This document shows positions 1 to 9,245 of a stretch of DNA of 64,000 bases, in pieces. The DNA is from CBDDCA01 sp965218205 (GTDB lineage: Bacteria; Spirochaetota; Spirochaetia; WTKD01; G963693115): contig OZ244590.1 in the NCBI GenBank assembly GCA_965218205.1, positions 1,488,001 to 1,552,000 of the forward strand. Reading direction: 5' to 3'. Position numbers and translations under genes: made by a program. The notes below the pieces were generated by a model that saw only the letters and a list, made by a program, of their open reading frames with translations, did no database searches and had not been told where the DNA came from. The stretch's first letter is position 1. Each line of letters begins with the position of its first letter.

Positions 1-156
1 AAACTCCTTTGCAACAGAAAAATTCAATACTATTGATTTTGCATGTCCAATATGTAAAAACCCATTTGGTTCTGGAGGAAAACGAGTATGAATTTTCTTA
101 ATAATACCTGCATCTAAATCATCGCGTACTTTTTTTCTAATAAAATCTTCTGGCAT
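1..156 (-). CDS. glnS: Glutaminyl-tRNA synthetase, N-terminal part (cut by window edge)
   Basis: The first 52 codons of a class I aminoacyl-tRNA synthetase that charges tRNA-Gln in the cytoplasm. The translated end carries HTRFPPEPNGFLHIGHAKS, which holds the HIGH ATP-binding motif in the exact context typical of GlnRS (PPEPNGxLHIGHAKS), followed by LNFSVA. The start at 156 is supported by a GAGGGGTGAT Shine-Dalgarno sequence just upstream. The gene continues beyond base 1. GluRS was considered, but its usual motif reads FAPSPTGxLHxGxART, so GlnRS is well supported. Presence of GlnRS suggests direct charging of tRNA-Gln rather than sole reliance on the GatCAB amidotransferase route. Confidence 0.93.
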   Translation of the reverse strand, partial: MPEDFIRKKVRDDLDAGIIKKIHTRFPPEPNGFLHIGHAKSIVLNFSVAKEF

Positions 157-307
157 ATCACCCCTCTCTCTACAAAATATTCACTACTTATTATAATATA
201 GCATATACTAAAATATAGAAAGATATTTCCATCATTAGAATTTCCAGTACATATATCAACTAACATTACACAATATAATAGTACTTACAAAACATTCTCT
301 CATGATA

Positions 308-2947
308 TTATTGCGATACATTCTCATCATAATATACACGTTTTGAATCATAAGGAAAAGAAATTTCATTAGTCAAAGAAGCCAAATTTCCTATAGATTG
401 TTTCTTAAAAATTGACATATTCATACTTGTTCCCTTAAACATATCCTTCCAATTTGTTACTTTACGAACATCCCAGCCTGAAATATCTTGATAGAACACC
501 TTTGCATTATCAAACATATAGGACATGTTCACTACATTTTCTGTGTTCCATCTTGATATATCTTGATTAAAAGATGTCGCATTACTAAACATATATACCA
601 TATTTTCTACATTACCTACATTCCAATCTGCCACATTTCCATTAAATGAAGATGCATAAAAGAACAATCCTTCCATATTTTTCACATTTCCTGTGTTCCA
701 ATTTGATATATCTTGATTAAACATTGTCGCATACGCAAACATATACCCCATATCAATAACACTACTCGTATTCCAACTTGATATATCTTGATTAAACATT
801 GTTGCTTTGAAAAACATAATATTCATATCTTCAACATTGCTTGTATTCCAGTTTGATATATCTTGATTAAAAGATACTGCAGTATGAAACATACCTTTTG
901 TATTTATCACCTTACTTACATCCCATGCAGATATATTTTGATTGAAGTCTTTTGTATGAGCAAACATACACTCCATATCAATAACATTACTGGTGTCCCA
1001 ATCTGATATATCCTTATCAAACACTTGTGCATACGCAAACATGTAGGACATATCTATTACATTACTGGTATTCCAGTTTGATATATCTTGATTAAACCCT
1101 CTTGCTCTATAAAACATTCTGTTCATATTTTTTACATTACTCGTATCCCAATTAGAAATATCTCCATTAAATTTAGGTAAATCCTTATGATATATATAAG
1201 TCCTATAATCAGAGGAAAACATATAGCTCATATCAATAACATTACTGGTATTCCAATCTGATATATCTTGATTAAAATATCGTGCACTCCCAAACATATA
1301 GGACATATCCGTTACATTACTCGTATCCCACTGAGATATATCGCTATTAAAATTAAACGCTTGATAGAACATTTTGTGCATAGTCGTTACTCTACTTGTA
1401 TTCCATCCCGATATATTACCATTAAAAGAATTTGCTCCTGAAAACATTTTACTCATAGTTACTACATTACTTGTATTCCACCCCGATATATCCACTATCA
1501 CAAAAGGAGCTAACTCAAACATAGATTCCATCGTAATAACATTACTTGTATCCCACTGAGATATATCTCTTTGAAATACATTTGTTTTATAAGAACTCTG
1601 TGTTGGATGATACACAAGATACTCCCCTGAAAAACCATAAAACATATAACTCATATCAGTAACGCTACTTGTATTCCACCCCGATATATCACCATTAAAC
1701 GCTTTTACTCCATAGAACATACGACTCATATCTGTTACATTACTCGTATCCCAACCTGAAATATCTCCTTGAAACAATACCATATCTTTCAATAACGAAC
1801 TCATATCAGTAATAAGACTTGTGTCTATCATGTTTAAGTCTGCTTTGTTCCCCTGCTTTTGTATTTCTGCCTCTATAATATTACGCAACTCCTCTTTCGT
1901 TTTCGGTCTATACTGAGCCATACTAGTTCCCTGCTCAATATGCACTTTTACCGTAGTCTTTACTGCCCCTCCGTAGTCTCCATTTCCACTATATGTTATT
2001 GTATAAGTAGTGTGTGATACTGCCTCAGTAGGCACTCCTGTTATTTCTCCTGTAGCCGAATTTAACTTCAACCCTGCAGGCAAGAGAGAGCTTACACGAA
2101 AAACACCTGTCGCCTGTTTCGGAATTGTATGTACTGTAAGCACCTCTATTGCTTCTCCCACTTTCCCAACAAGCTCTGACTTACTTGTCTGTAAACTTAT
2201 AATTCCTTCCTTTAGCTGCGAAGGAATACAATGTTGCACAGCTATTGTACTCACCGCATTTTGATACATATCCATATATACAAGCTCTACCTTATATGCT
2301 ACATTATTCATAATATTCAATCCAATATGCCCAATAGACTCTCTTCCCATAGCAATATCTTGTACAATCAATTCCCGAACCTTTTTAGTAACAACAGTAT
2401 GTACTCTTACTTTCAAAATACCAATATCAGTATTGCTTTTATCTATACTCTCTTTATCCCATACAAGATACATATTTTTTTCTACTTTTACTACCCGCAC
2501 AGACTGTAATCTATCTTGGGGAGCAGTAGTATCTTCAAAAACTGCTACCGATTTCTTTATTTCTGATGACTCTTTTTTTCCTGCTCTTGCCTTTATTTTT
2601 ATCTCATATTGTGTCTTCTGTTGCAGTCCTTTTAATGTATATTTTTGACCATTTTTCTTATATTCTGATATTGGTATCACAACCTCAATAGGCGTAGCAC
2701 CTGATACAGGAACTGCTATTATAACCACTTCTTCTGCTTTTTTTGGAGCTTTCCAACTAATCTGTATACTACTCTCATCATCCATACGCCTCATTACTAC
2801 CTCAGACAATGCTAATGAAATATCAACCTTCTCTTCTTCTTTCGCTATGTCTTTCAATAGTGTGTTTATATTTAATCCATCACAAGCAGAAAGTATAAAC
2901 ATAAAAATAATCCATAGTAATACATGAAAACCCATCATTTGTTTCAT
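308..2947 (-). CDS. BspA-like (DUF285) repeat surface lipoprotein, truncated paralogue
   Basis: A probable surface lipoprotein of 879 residues. The signal peptide ends in a lipobox (FILSAC), so the mature protein should be lipid-anchored at Cys. Order: FnIII-like domain with an ISWKAP strand, a second FnIII-like region, a putative Ig fold (GLKLNSATGEITGVP), a TKEELRNIIEAEI lead-in, then about 17 repeats of 25 residues with the pattern MSxMFxxAxxFNxDISxWDTSNVxD. The chosen start (2947) follows an AGAGGAG ribosome site; a start ten codons earlier has none. The neighbour at 3191 is a close paralogue in tandem. This copy stops at DENVSQ, where the paralogue (DNGNVSPQ) enters its C-terminal PEBP-like domain, so it looks truncated. 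Such repeats are known in adhesins (BspA of Bacteroidales and Treponema); adhesion here is inferred. Confidence 0.85.
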   Translation of the reverse strand: MKQMMGFHVLLWIIFMFILSACDGLNINTLLKDIAKEEEKVDISLALSEVVMRRMDDESSIQISWKAPKKAEEVVIIAVPVSGATPIEVVIPISEYKKNGQKYTLKGLQQKTQYEIKIKARAGKKESSEIKKSVAVFEDTTAPQDRLQSVRVVKVEKNMYLVWDKESIDKSNTDIGILKVRVHTVVTKKVRELIVQDIAMGRESIGHIGLNIMNNVAYKVELVYMDMYQNAVSTIAVQHCIPSQLKEGIISLQTSKSELVGKVGEAIEVLTVHTIPKQATGVFRVSSLLPAGLKLNSATGEITGVPTEAVSHTTYTITYSGNGDYGGAVKTTVKVHIEQGTSMAQYRPKTKEELRNIIEAEIQKQGNKADLNMIDTSLITDMSSLLKDMVLFQGDISGWDTSNVTDMSRMFYGVKAFNGDISGWNTSSVTDMSYMFYGFSGEYLVYHPTQSSYKTNVFQRDISQWDTSNVITMESMFELAPFVIVDISGWNTSNVVTMSKMFSGANSFNGNISGWNTSRVTTMHKMFYQAFNFNSDISQWDTSNVTDMSYMFGSARYFNQDISDWNTSNVIDMSYMFSSDYRTYIYHKDLPKFNGDISNWDTSNVKNMNRMFYRARGFNQDISNWNTSNVIDMSYMFAYAQVFDKDISDWDTSNVIDMECMFAHTKDFNQNISAWDVSKVINTKGMFHTAVSFNQDISNWNTSNVEDMNIMFFKATMFNQDISSWNTSSVIDMGYMFAYATMFNQDISNWNTGNVKNMEGLFFYASSFNGNVADWNVGNVENMVYMFSNATSFNQDISRWNTENVVNMSYMFDNAKVFYQDISGWDVRKVTNWKDMFKGTSMNMSIFKKQSIGNLASLTNEISFPYDSKRVYYDENVSQ

Positions 2948-3126
2948 ATTATTGCTCCTCTTATATAAAAAATACATATGTTCGTTAGCATTATAGTATC
3001 ACTAATATACTAGTAACTATACATATAAAATCAAGTATTTTTTTTATATTATTTTTTGCTATTAAATGATGAGTAAATGTGTACTTTAGTATATATTATC
3101 TATTGTGAGATTCTTATACGAGCAAT

Positions 3127-3150
3127 ACTATACACCATTGAGTGTATAGT
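3127..3150. terminator. Hairpin 3' of the PEBP-containing lipoprotein gene
   Basis: A perfect 9-bp inverted repeat (ACTATACAC and GTGTATAGT) around a 6-base loop, 41 bases beyond the stop codon of the minus-strand gene. It could be a transcript end, but no T-run follows on the minus strand, so it may instead be an operator or RNA-stabilising hairpin. Confidence 0.35.
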
Positions 3151-3190
3151 AGACTCTAGCCTTAAAGCCAGTAAAAAGCAGAAAGTCTTA

Positions 3191-6100
3191 CTATTGAACT
3201 GAAACCTGCAAACTAGAAGATCCTAATACTGTGAATATTTTTATATTTCCTGTTGTATCATATAATTGGAATGTATTAAGGTTTGAGGATTGATAATGAC
3301 GTACAAAACTTCTTATCTTTGAGTGATTAGTATTAAAATATCCTCCCGAACTCCTATCTTTATCAATAGTACTCATATCCAATACTTCCTTTATTGCAAA
3401 TATCTGTATTCTCATTGTATCGTGTACAGCATGCCCTATATAATTACTAGGATATTTGTTATTTGTGCCCCAAAAATAATGTGGATATTCATTACTTCCT
3501 CCTGTAGTACCAGCTCCTTCTACAATACTTCTCACACTTGCAGGCTCAGATCGTACCCAAAAAGGATGTATGTTATTTTTTCCATTATCTAAGAAAATGA
3601 GATACGATTGAGTTCCTTTTGGAGTATTGTTCCAACTTAACTGTGGTGAAACATTTCCATTATCATAAAGATATTTTGAATCACGAGGAAGAGTATCCCC
3701 ATTAGAAAAAGAAGCTGAAGTTAATGTAAAGCGATTCTTAAAAATTGCTACACTCATACTTGTTCCTCTAAACATATTTTTCCAAGCATATACTTTATTA
3801 GCATCCCAATTTGATATATCTTGATTAAATGCTGTTGCATTATCAAACATATAGGACATATCTGTTACATTACTGGTATTCCAGCCTGATATATCTTGAT
3901 TAAACACCCTTGCTTTTCTAAACATATAGGACATATCTACCACATTCTCAGTATTCCATCCCGATATATCCTCATTAAAGACTACTGCATTATCAAACAT
4001 ATAGGACATATCCGCTACATTATCCGTAACCCAATCGGATATATCTCCCTGAAACAAGGTCGCTTTTCCAAACATATAGGACATATCCTCTACATTATCC
4101 GTAACCCAATCGGATATATCCTGATTAAAGCCTCTTGCATCATAAAACATGTAGGACATATTTCTTACCTCACCTACATCCCAATCTGATATATCTTGAT
4201 TAAATACATGTGCATTAGAAAATAATCCTTCCATATTTGTTACTTTACTCGTATTCCAGTCCGATATATCTTGATTAAAGGATTCTGCTTGTCCAAACAT
4301 ATAACTCATATCTTTTACATCACTCGTATCCCAGTCCGATATATCGCTATTAAATGCTTTTGCTTTGTGAAACATAGCACTCATATTTTCTACACTACGC
4401 GTATCCCATCGGGATAAATCTCTATTAAACAGTGGTATATCGTAAAACATCCCCTCCATAGTGCTAACCTTTCTTACATCCCATCGTGATATATCTTGAT
4501 CAAAAGATTTTGCTTGTTCAAACATATAATTCATGTCTTTTACATTACTAGTATCCCAGAGCGATATATCCCCATTAAATGCTTTTGCATTAGCAAACAT
4601 ATCGCCCATATACTCTACATTACCCACATCCCAAGCACCTATGTTTTGATTAAAAACACTAGCATCCATAAACATAGAATCCATATTGAGTACGTTACTG
4701 GTATCCCACTGGGATATATCTCTGTTAAACCTTTTTGCTTTGTAAAACATTCTGTTCATATTTTTCACATTACCAGTATCCCAGAGCGATATATCCCCAT
4801 TAAATATAGGTAAATCTTCATGATAGCTATATATTAGCTTATTAGATGAAAACATATAACTCATATCTGTTACATTACTGGTATCCCAATTTGATAAATC
4901 TTGATTAAAATATCGTGTACCACCAAACATATAGGACATATCTGTTACATTACTGGTATTCCACTGAGATATATCCTTATTAAAATTCAAGGCTTGATAA
5001 AACATTTTATGCATAGTTTTCACTTTACTTGTGTCCCAGCTTGATATATCCTTATTAAACGAATTTGCTCCCGAGAACATTTTGCTCATATTTGTTACAT
5101 TACTGGTATCCCATTGTGACAAATCCACTAAAACAAGAGGGGCTGACTCAAACATAGATTCCATCGTAGTAACGCTACTTGTATCCCAATTTGATATATC
5201 TCCTTGAAATACATTTACTTTATAAGCACCAGTATATACAGGATACTCCCCAGAAAAGCCATAAAACATATAACTCATATCTGTTACATTACTGGTATCC
5301 CACTCTGATATATCACTATTAAATGCTTTTACTCCATAAAACATACGACTCATATCTGTTACATTACTGGTATCCCACTCTGATATATCTCCTTGAAATG
5401 ATACTAAATCTTTCAATAATGAGCTCATATCAGTAATAAGACCTGTATCTATCATATTTAAGTCTGCTTGGTTTCCTTGCTTTTGTATTTCTGCTTCTAT
5501 AATTTTACGCAACTCATCTTTTGTTGTTGGTGTATACTGAAATACCCTCTCTATTTGTATATCCAGTACAGTATTTACTGTCCCTTCATAGCCTCCATTT
5601 CCACTATATGTTATTGTAAATGTTTTTTTTGATACTACCTCAGTAGGGATCCCTGTTATCTCTCCTGTTATTTGATTCAACTTCAGTCCTAAGGGCAGTG
5701 AAGAACTTGCACGAAAAACACCTGTCGCTTGTGCTGGAACTGTGCGTATTGTAATTGTTTCTATTGCTTGCCCTATTTTCCCAATAAGTTCTGACTTACT
5801 TGGCTGTATACTTATTACTCCTTCTTTTAATTGCGAAGGAACAAAATCTTTCATTACTATTTCAGTTACTGCATTCTTATACGCATCTATATAGACAAGC
5901 TCTACCCTATATGCGAGATCATTAATAAGGTTCAGTCCAATGCTTCCAATAGACTTTCTTCCTACTGCAATATCTTGTATGGTTACTTCCTGTACCTTTT
6001 TATCACTAAGAGTATGCACTCTTACTTTCAATGTACTAATATCAGTACTTCTTGCATCTATGCTCTTTTCTTCCCATACAAGATATATACTTTTTTCTGC

Positions 6101-6550
6101 TTTTATGATCCGAGCTGATTGCAGTCTATCTTGGGGAACAGTAGTATCTTTAGGAATTGCTACCGTTTCCTTTATTTCTGATGATTCCTTGCTTCCTGCT
6201 CTTGCCTTGACTGTTATATCATATTGTGTTTTCTGCTGCAAACCTTTTAGTGTATATTTTTGATCACTTTTCTTATACTCCGATTCTGACACCACAATCT
6301 CAATGGGTTTCCCTCCTGACACAGGTACCGCTGTAATGATCACTTCTTCTGCTTCTTTTGAAGCGTCCCAGCTAATCTGCACACTGCTCTCATCATCTAC
6401 ATTGCTAATTACTACCTGCGATAATGTTAATGAAGTATCCTTTTTCTCTGTACCTTTTAGTAAATCCTTTAAACTTGAGCCATCACAAGCAGAGAGTATG
6501 AACGCAAAGGCAATCCATAATAGTATGTGCAGCCCCATCCTTTTTCTCAT
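3191..6550 (-). CDS. BspA-like repeat lipoprotein with C-terminal PEBP-like domain
   Basis: A 1,119-residue probable surface lipoprotein: signal peptide with FILSAC lipobox, FnIII-like region, Ig-like segment (GLKLNQITGEITGIP), then 21 DUF285 repeats of 25 residues (DMSYMFxxAxxFNQDISxWDTSNV). From about residue 930 the pattern changes to a domain resembling bacterial phosphatidylethanolamine-binding proteins (YbhB/YbcL): the segment NVSPQLSWNNTPKGTQSYLI matches the family pattern VSPxLSWxxxPxGTxSxAL. The usual DPDAP ligand loop is replaced by DNGKNN, so ligand binding may differ. The start has a clear AAGGAG ribosome site. It lies in tandem with the shorter paralogue downstream. Adhesion or host-ligand binding is inference; the domain assignment rests on motif reading only. 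Confidence 0.85.
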   Translation of the reverse strand: MRKRMGLHILLWIAFAFILSACDGSSLKDLLKGTEKKDTSLTLSQVVISNVDDESSVQISWDASKEAEEVIITAVPVSGGKPIEIVVSESEYKKSDQKYTLKGLQQKTQYDITVKARAGSKESSEIKETVAIPKDTTVPQDRLQSARIIKAEKSIYLVWEEKSIDARSTDISTLKVRVHTLSDKKVQEVTIQDIAVGRKSIGSIGLNLINDLAYRVELVYIDAYKNAVTEIVMKDFVPSQLKEGVISIQPSKSELIGKIGQAIETITIRTVPAQATGVFRASSSLPLGLKLNQITGEITGIPTEVVSKKTFTITYSGNGGYEGTVNTVLDIQIERVFQYTPTTKDELRKIIEAEIQKQGNQADLNMIDTGLITDMSSLLKDLVSFQGDISEWDTSNVTDMSRMFYGVKAFNSDISEWDTSNVTDMSYMFYGFSGEYPVYTGAYKVNVFQGDISNWDTSSVTTMESMFESAPLVLVDLSQWDTSNVTNMSKMFSGANSFNKDISSWDTSKVKTMHKMFYQALNFNKDISQWNTSNVTDMSYMFGGTRYFNQDLSNWDTSNVTDMSYMFSSNKLIYSYHEDLPIFNGDISLWDTGNVKNMNRMFYKAKRFNRDISQWDTSNVLNMDSMFMDASVFNQNIGAWDVGNVEYMGDMFANAKAFNGDISLWDTSNVKDMNYMFEQAKSFDQDISRWDVRKVSTMEGMFYDIPLFNRDLSRWDTRSVENMSAMFHKAKAFNSDISDWDTSDVKDMSYMFGQAESFNQDISDWNTSKVTNMEGLFSNAHVFNQDISDWDVGEVRNMSYMFYDARGFNQDISDWVTDNVEDMSYMFGKATLFQGDISDWVTDNVADMSYMFDNAVVFNEDISGWNTENVVDMSYMFRKARVFNQDISGWNTSNVTDMSYMFDNATAFNQDISNWDANKVYAWKNMFRGTSMSVAIFKNRFTLTSASFSNGDTLPRDSKYLYDNGNVSPQLSWNNTPKGTQSYLIFLDNGKNNIHPFWVRSEPASVRSIVEGAGTTGGSNEYPHYFWGTNNKYPSNYIGHAVHDTMRIQIFAIKEVLDMSTIDKDRSSGGYFNTNHSKIRSFVRHYQSSNLNTFQLYDTTGNIKIFTVLGSSSLQVSVQ

Positions 6551-6704
6551 AATAAACTCCTTTTTAAAGATACTATTAAAAAGCTCCTTCTATAGTAGCA
6601 TTTTATTCCATACTACTAATACAGTATAGTACAAATATTACAAAAGTCAAGGGCTAATATTTCCAGTTTTGTGTTTTTAATATTTGTTACTCCTACTAGA
6701 GCAA

Positions 6705-8996
6705 TTACTGTTTAGTGGCAAGGGTAGTTAATTCTGTTTTTATTCCTGTAGAGGCTTTTGTAGGATCTGTTGCATTGACTGCCTGTACTACTATTTCATA
6801 GGTGGTTTTAGGGGTAAGATTAGTTATCTCTACACTTAAAATTTCTAATTCTAGCGGGGCTGGATCTGCTTTTTTAATCTCTGCTACTGTTCGGGCATTT
6901 TTTCCCTTTGCTACATGATATACTTTGTAAAATATATCTTTATCTGTGAGTTTTCGTCCGTTTGCTTTCTTATGACTGCTTTTAAGCGTCGGTTCAAACC
7001 ATACTATACTTATCTTCCTATCACTTATACCATTCTGTGTTGGGTCAACAAAGGGGACATCTGGTGGTGCGGTTGCTTGGCTAATGGTAGTTACTTCTAT
7101 TCTTACTCCTGTAGAGACTTTTGTGGTATTCGTTGCATTGACTGCTTGTACTACTACTTCATAGGTGGTACCTCCAGTAAGATTAGTTATACTTGTATTT
7201 GTCGTTCCTTTTGCTACTGCTAACGGAGTTGTGTCTGCTGTTTTAATCTCTGCTACTGTTCGGCTCTTTGATCCCTTTGCTACACGATATACTTTGTACG
7301 ATACATCTGCCTTTGTGAGTTGTGTTCCGTCTGCTTTCTTATGGCTATTATCAAGCGTTGGGGCTTGCCATGATACCCCTACACTTGTATCGGTAGGACT
7401 TCCTCTCACACTGCGGGCATCTGCTGGGGCGGTTGCTTGATTAATGCTAAGGGTAGTCACCTCTACTCTTACCCCTGTAGAGACTTTTGTTACATCTGTT
7501 GTATTGACTGATTGTACTACTATTTCATAGGTGGTACTAGACATAAGATTAGTTATATTTATACTTGTTGTTCCTTTTACTGTTATCGGATTATTATCTG
7601 CTGTTTTAATCTGATCTACTGTTCGGACATTGCTTCCTTTTGCTACACGATATACTTTGTACGATACATCTGCATTTGTGAGTTGTGTTCCGTCTGCTTT
7701 CTTATGGCTATTATCAAGCGTTGGGGCTTGCCATGATACCCTTACACTTGTATCGGCTGGACTTCCTCTTACACTGCGGGCATCTGCTGGGGCAGTTGCG
7801 AGGCTAGTAGTAGTTACTTCTATTTCTACCCCTGTAGAGACTTTTGTTGCATCTGTTGTATTGACTGATTGTACTACTATCTCATAGGTAGTATTAGGAT
7901 TAAGATTGGTTATATTTATACTTGTTGTTCCTGCTGCTACTGCTAGCGGGGTTGTATCTGCTGTTTTAATCTGATCTACTGTGCGGGCATTGTCTCCCTT
8001 TGCTACACGATATACTTTGTACGATACATCTGCCTTTGTGAGTTGCGTTCCATCTGCTTTCTTATGAACACTTGTAAGCGTTGGGGCTGTCCATGATATA
8101 CTTGCACTTGTATCGGTTGAACTTCCTGTAACACTGCGGGCATCTGCGGGGTCGGTTGCTTGATTAGTTTTAAGGGTAGTCACTTCTGCTCTTATCCCTG
8201 TAGAGACTTTTGTGGTATCCGTTGTGTTTACTGCCTGTACTACTATTTCATAGGTGGTATTTTTATTAAGATTAGTTATATTGGTACTTGTTGTTCCTGC
8301 TGCTACTGCTAGCGGATTATTATCTGCACTTATAATATTCGCTATTGTTCGGCTCTCTGCTCCCTTTGCTACACGATATACTTTGTACGATACATCTGCA
8401 TTTGTGAGTTGTGTTCCATCTGCTTTCTTATGACTATTTGTAAGCGTTGGAGCTATCCATGTTATTCTTGCACTTGTATCGGTTGGAATTCCTGCAACAT
8501 CGCTTACCTCTTCTGGGGCTGTGGCAAAGTTAGTGCTAAGAACAGTAACTTCTGCTCTTATCCCTGTGGAGATTTTTGTGGTATCTGTTGCATTGACTGC
8601 CTGTACTACTATTTCATAGGTGGTATTTTTATTAAGATTAGTTATATTTGTACTTGTTGTTCCTGCTGCTACTGCTAGCGGATTATTATCTGCACTTATA
8701 ATATTCGCTATTGTTCGGCTCTTTGCTCCCTTTACTACACGATATACTTTGTACGATACATCTGCCTGTGTTAGTTGTGTTCCGTCTGCTTTCTTGTGGC
8801 TATTATCAAGTGTTGGGGCTGTCCATTTTAGTATAATACTTCTATTGATAGTTTTATATGTAATACTTTTTACTTCTGGTAGTGCAGAGGATAATACAGT
8901 ATCATCCCTACTACTAGAGCTAGACGAAGTGTTAGCTTCACAAGCACTTATCAAAATAATAAAAACACTAAAAATAATAGAAATATTTGTTTTCAT
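6705..8996 (-). CDS. Lipoprotein of six tandem fibronectin type III repeats
   Basis: A 763-residue protein with a signal peptide ending in the lipobox LISAC followed by a serine-rich linker, then six FnIII modules of roughly 115-120 residues. Each module repeats the same landmarks: WxAPTLxxSHKKADGTQLT, VSYKVYRVAKG, TNITNLxxxTTYEIVVQAVN and STGxRxEVTT. Modules are nearly identical to each other, indicating recent internal duplication. The same module type occurs in the two giant lipoproteins at 40206 and 59023. The start at 8996 follows a GAGGAG ribosome site. FnIII arrays act as spacers or adhesive domains; an export and surface role is likely, the ligand unknown. Confidence 0.85.
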   Translation of the reverse strand: MKTNISIIFSVFIILISACEANTSSSSSSRDDTVLSSALPEVKSITYKTINRSIILKWTAPTLDNSHKKADGTQLTQADVSYKVYRVVKGAKSRTIANIISADNNPLAVAAGTTSTNITNLNKNTTYEIVVQAVNATDTTKISTGIRAEVTVLSTNFATAPEEVSDVAGIPTDTSARITWIAPTLTNSHKKADGTQLTNADVSYKVYRVAKGAESRTIANIISADNNPLAVAAGTTSTNITNLNKNTTYEIVVQAVNTTDTTKVSTGIRAEVTTLKTNQATDPADARSVTGSSTDTSASISWTAPTLTSVHKKADGTQLTKADVSYKVYRVAKGDNARTVDQIKTADTTPLAVAAGTTSINITNLNPNTTYEIVVQSVNTTDATKVSTGVEIEVTTTSLATAPADARSVRGSPADTSVRVSWQAPTLDNSHKKADGTQLTNADVSYKVYRVAKGSNVRTVDQIKTADNNPITVKGTTSINITNLMSSTTYEIVVQSVNTTDVTKVSTGVRVEVTTLSINQATAPADARSVRGSPTDTSVGVSWQAPTLDNSHKKADGTQLTKADVSYKVYRVAKGSKSRTVAEIKTADTTPLAVAKGTTNTSITNLTGGTTYEVVVQAVNATNTTKVSTGVRIEVTTISQATAPPDVPFVDPTQNGISDRKISIVWFEPTLKSSHKKANGRKLTDKDIFYKVYHVAKGKNARTVAEIKKADPAPLELEILSVEITNLTPKTTYEIVVQAVNATDPTKASTGIKTELTTLATKQ

Positions 8997-9245
8997 ATTT
9001 TACTCCTCACAAGTTCAAACTTAATGCTTGAATTTTGAATGCATATAACTATACTATGTTACATTATAGTATATAAAGAAAAAAATTTTGCAATACCCAA
9101 ATACCTATTTTCTTAAAAAATAGCATGTTACTCTTGACTTTAAGTGCTACTTACATAAAATATTTGAATGGAGTTGTATCAAAGGTATACACCAGATAGT
9201 AAAATTCCATGATACATTTTACTGTATGTACTATAATTATATATA

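Noticed and set aside
308..6550. CRISPR-like array suggested by regularly spaced repeats every 75 bases
   Set aside because: The spacing is the 25-codon DUF285 repeat in a continuous reading frame; repeats vary and no cas gene is present.
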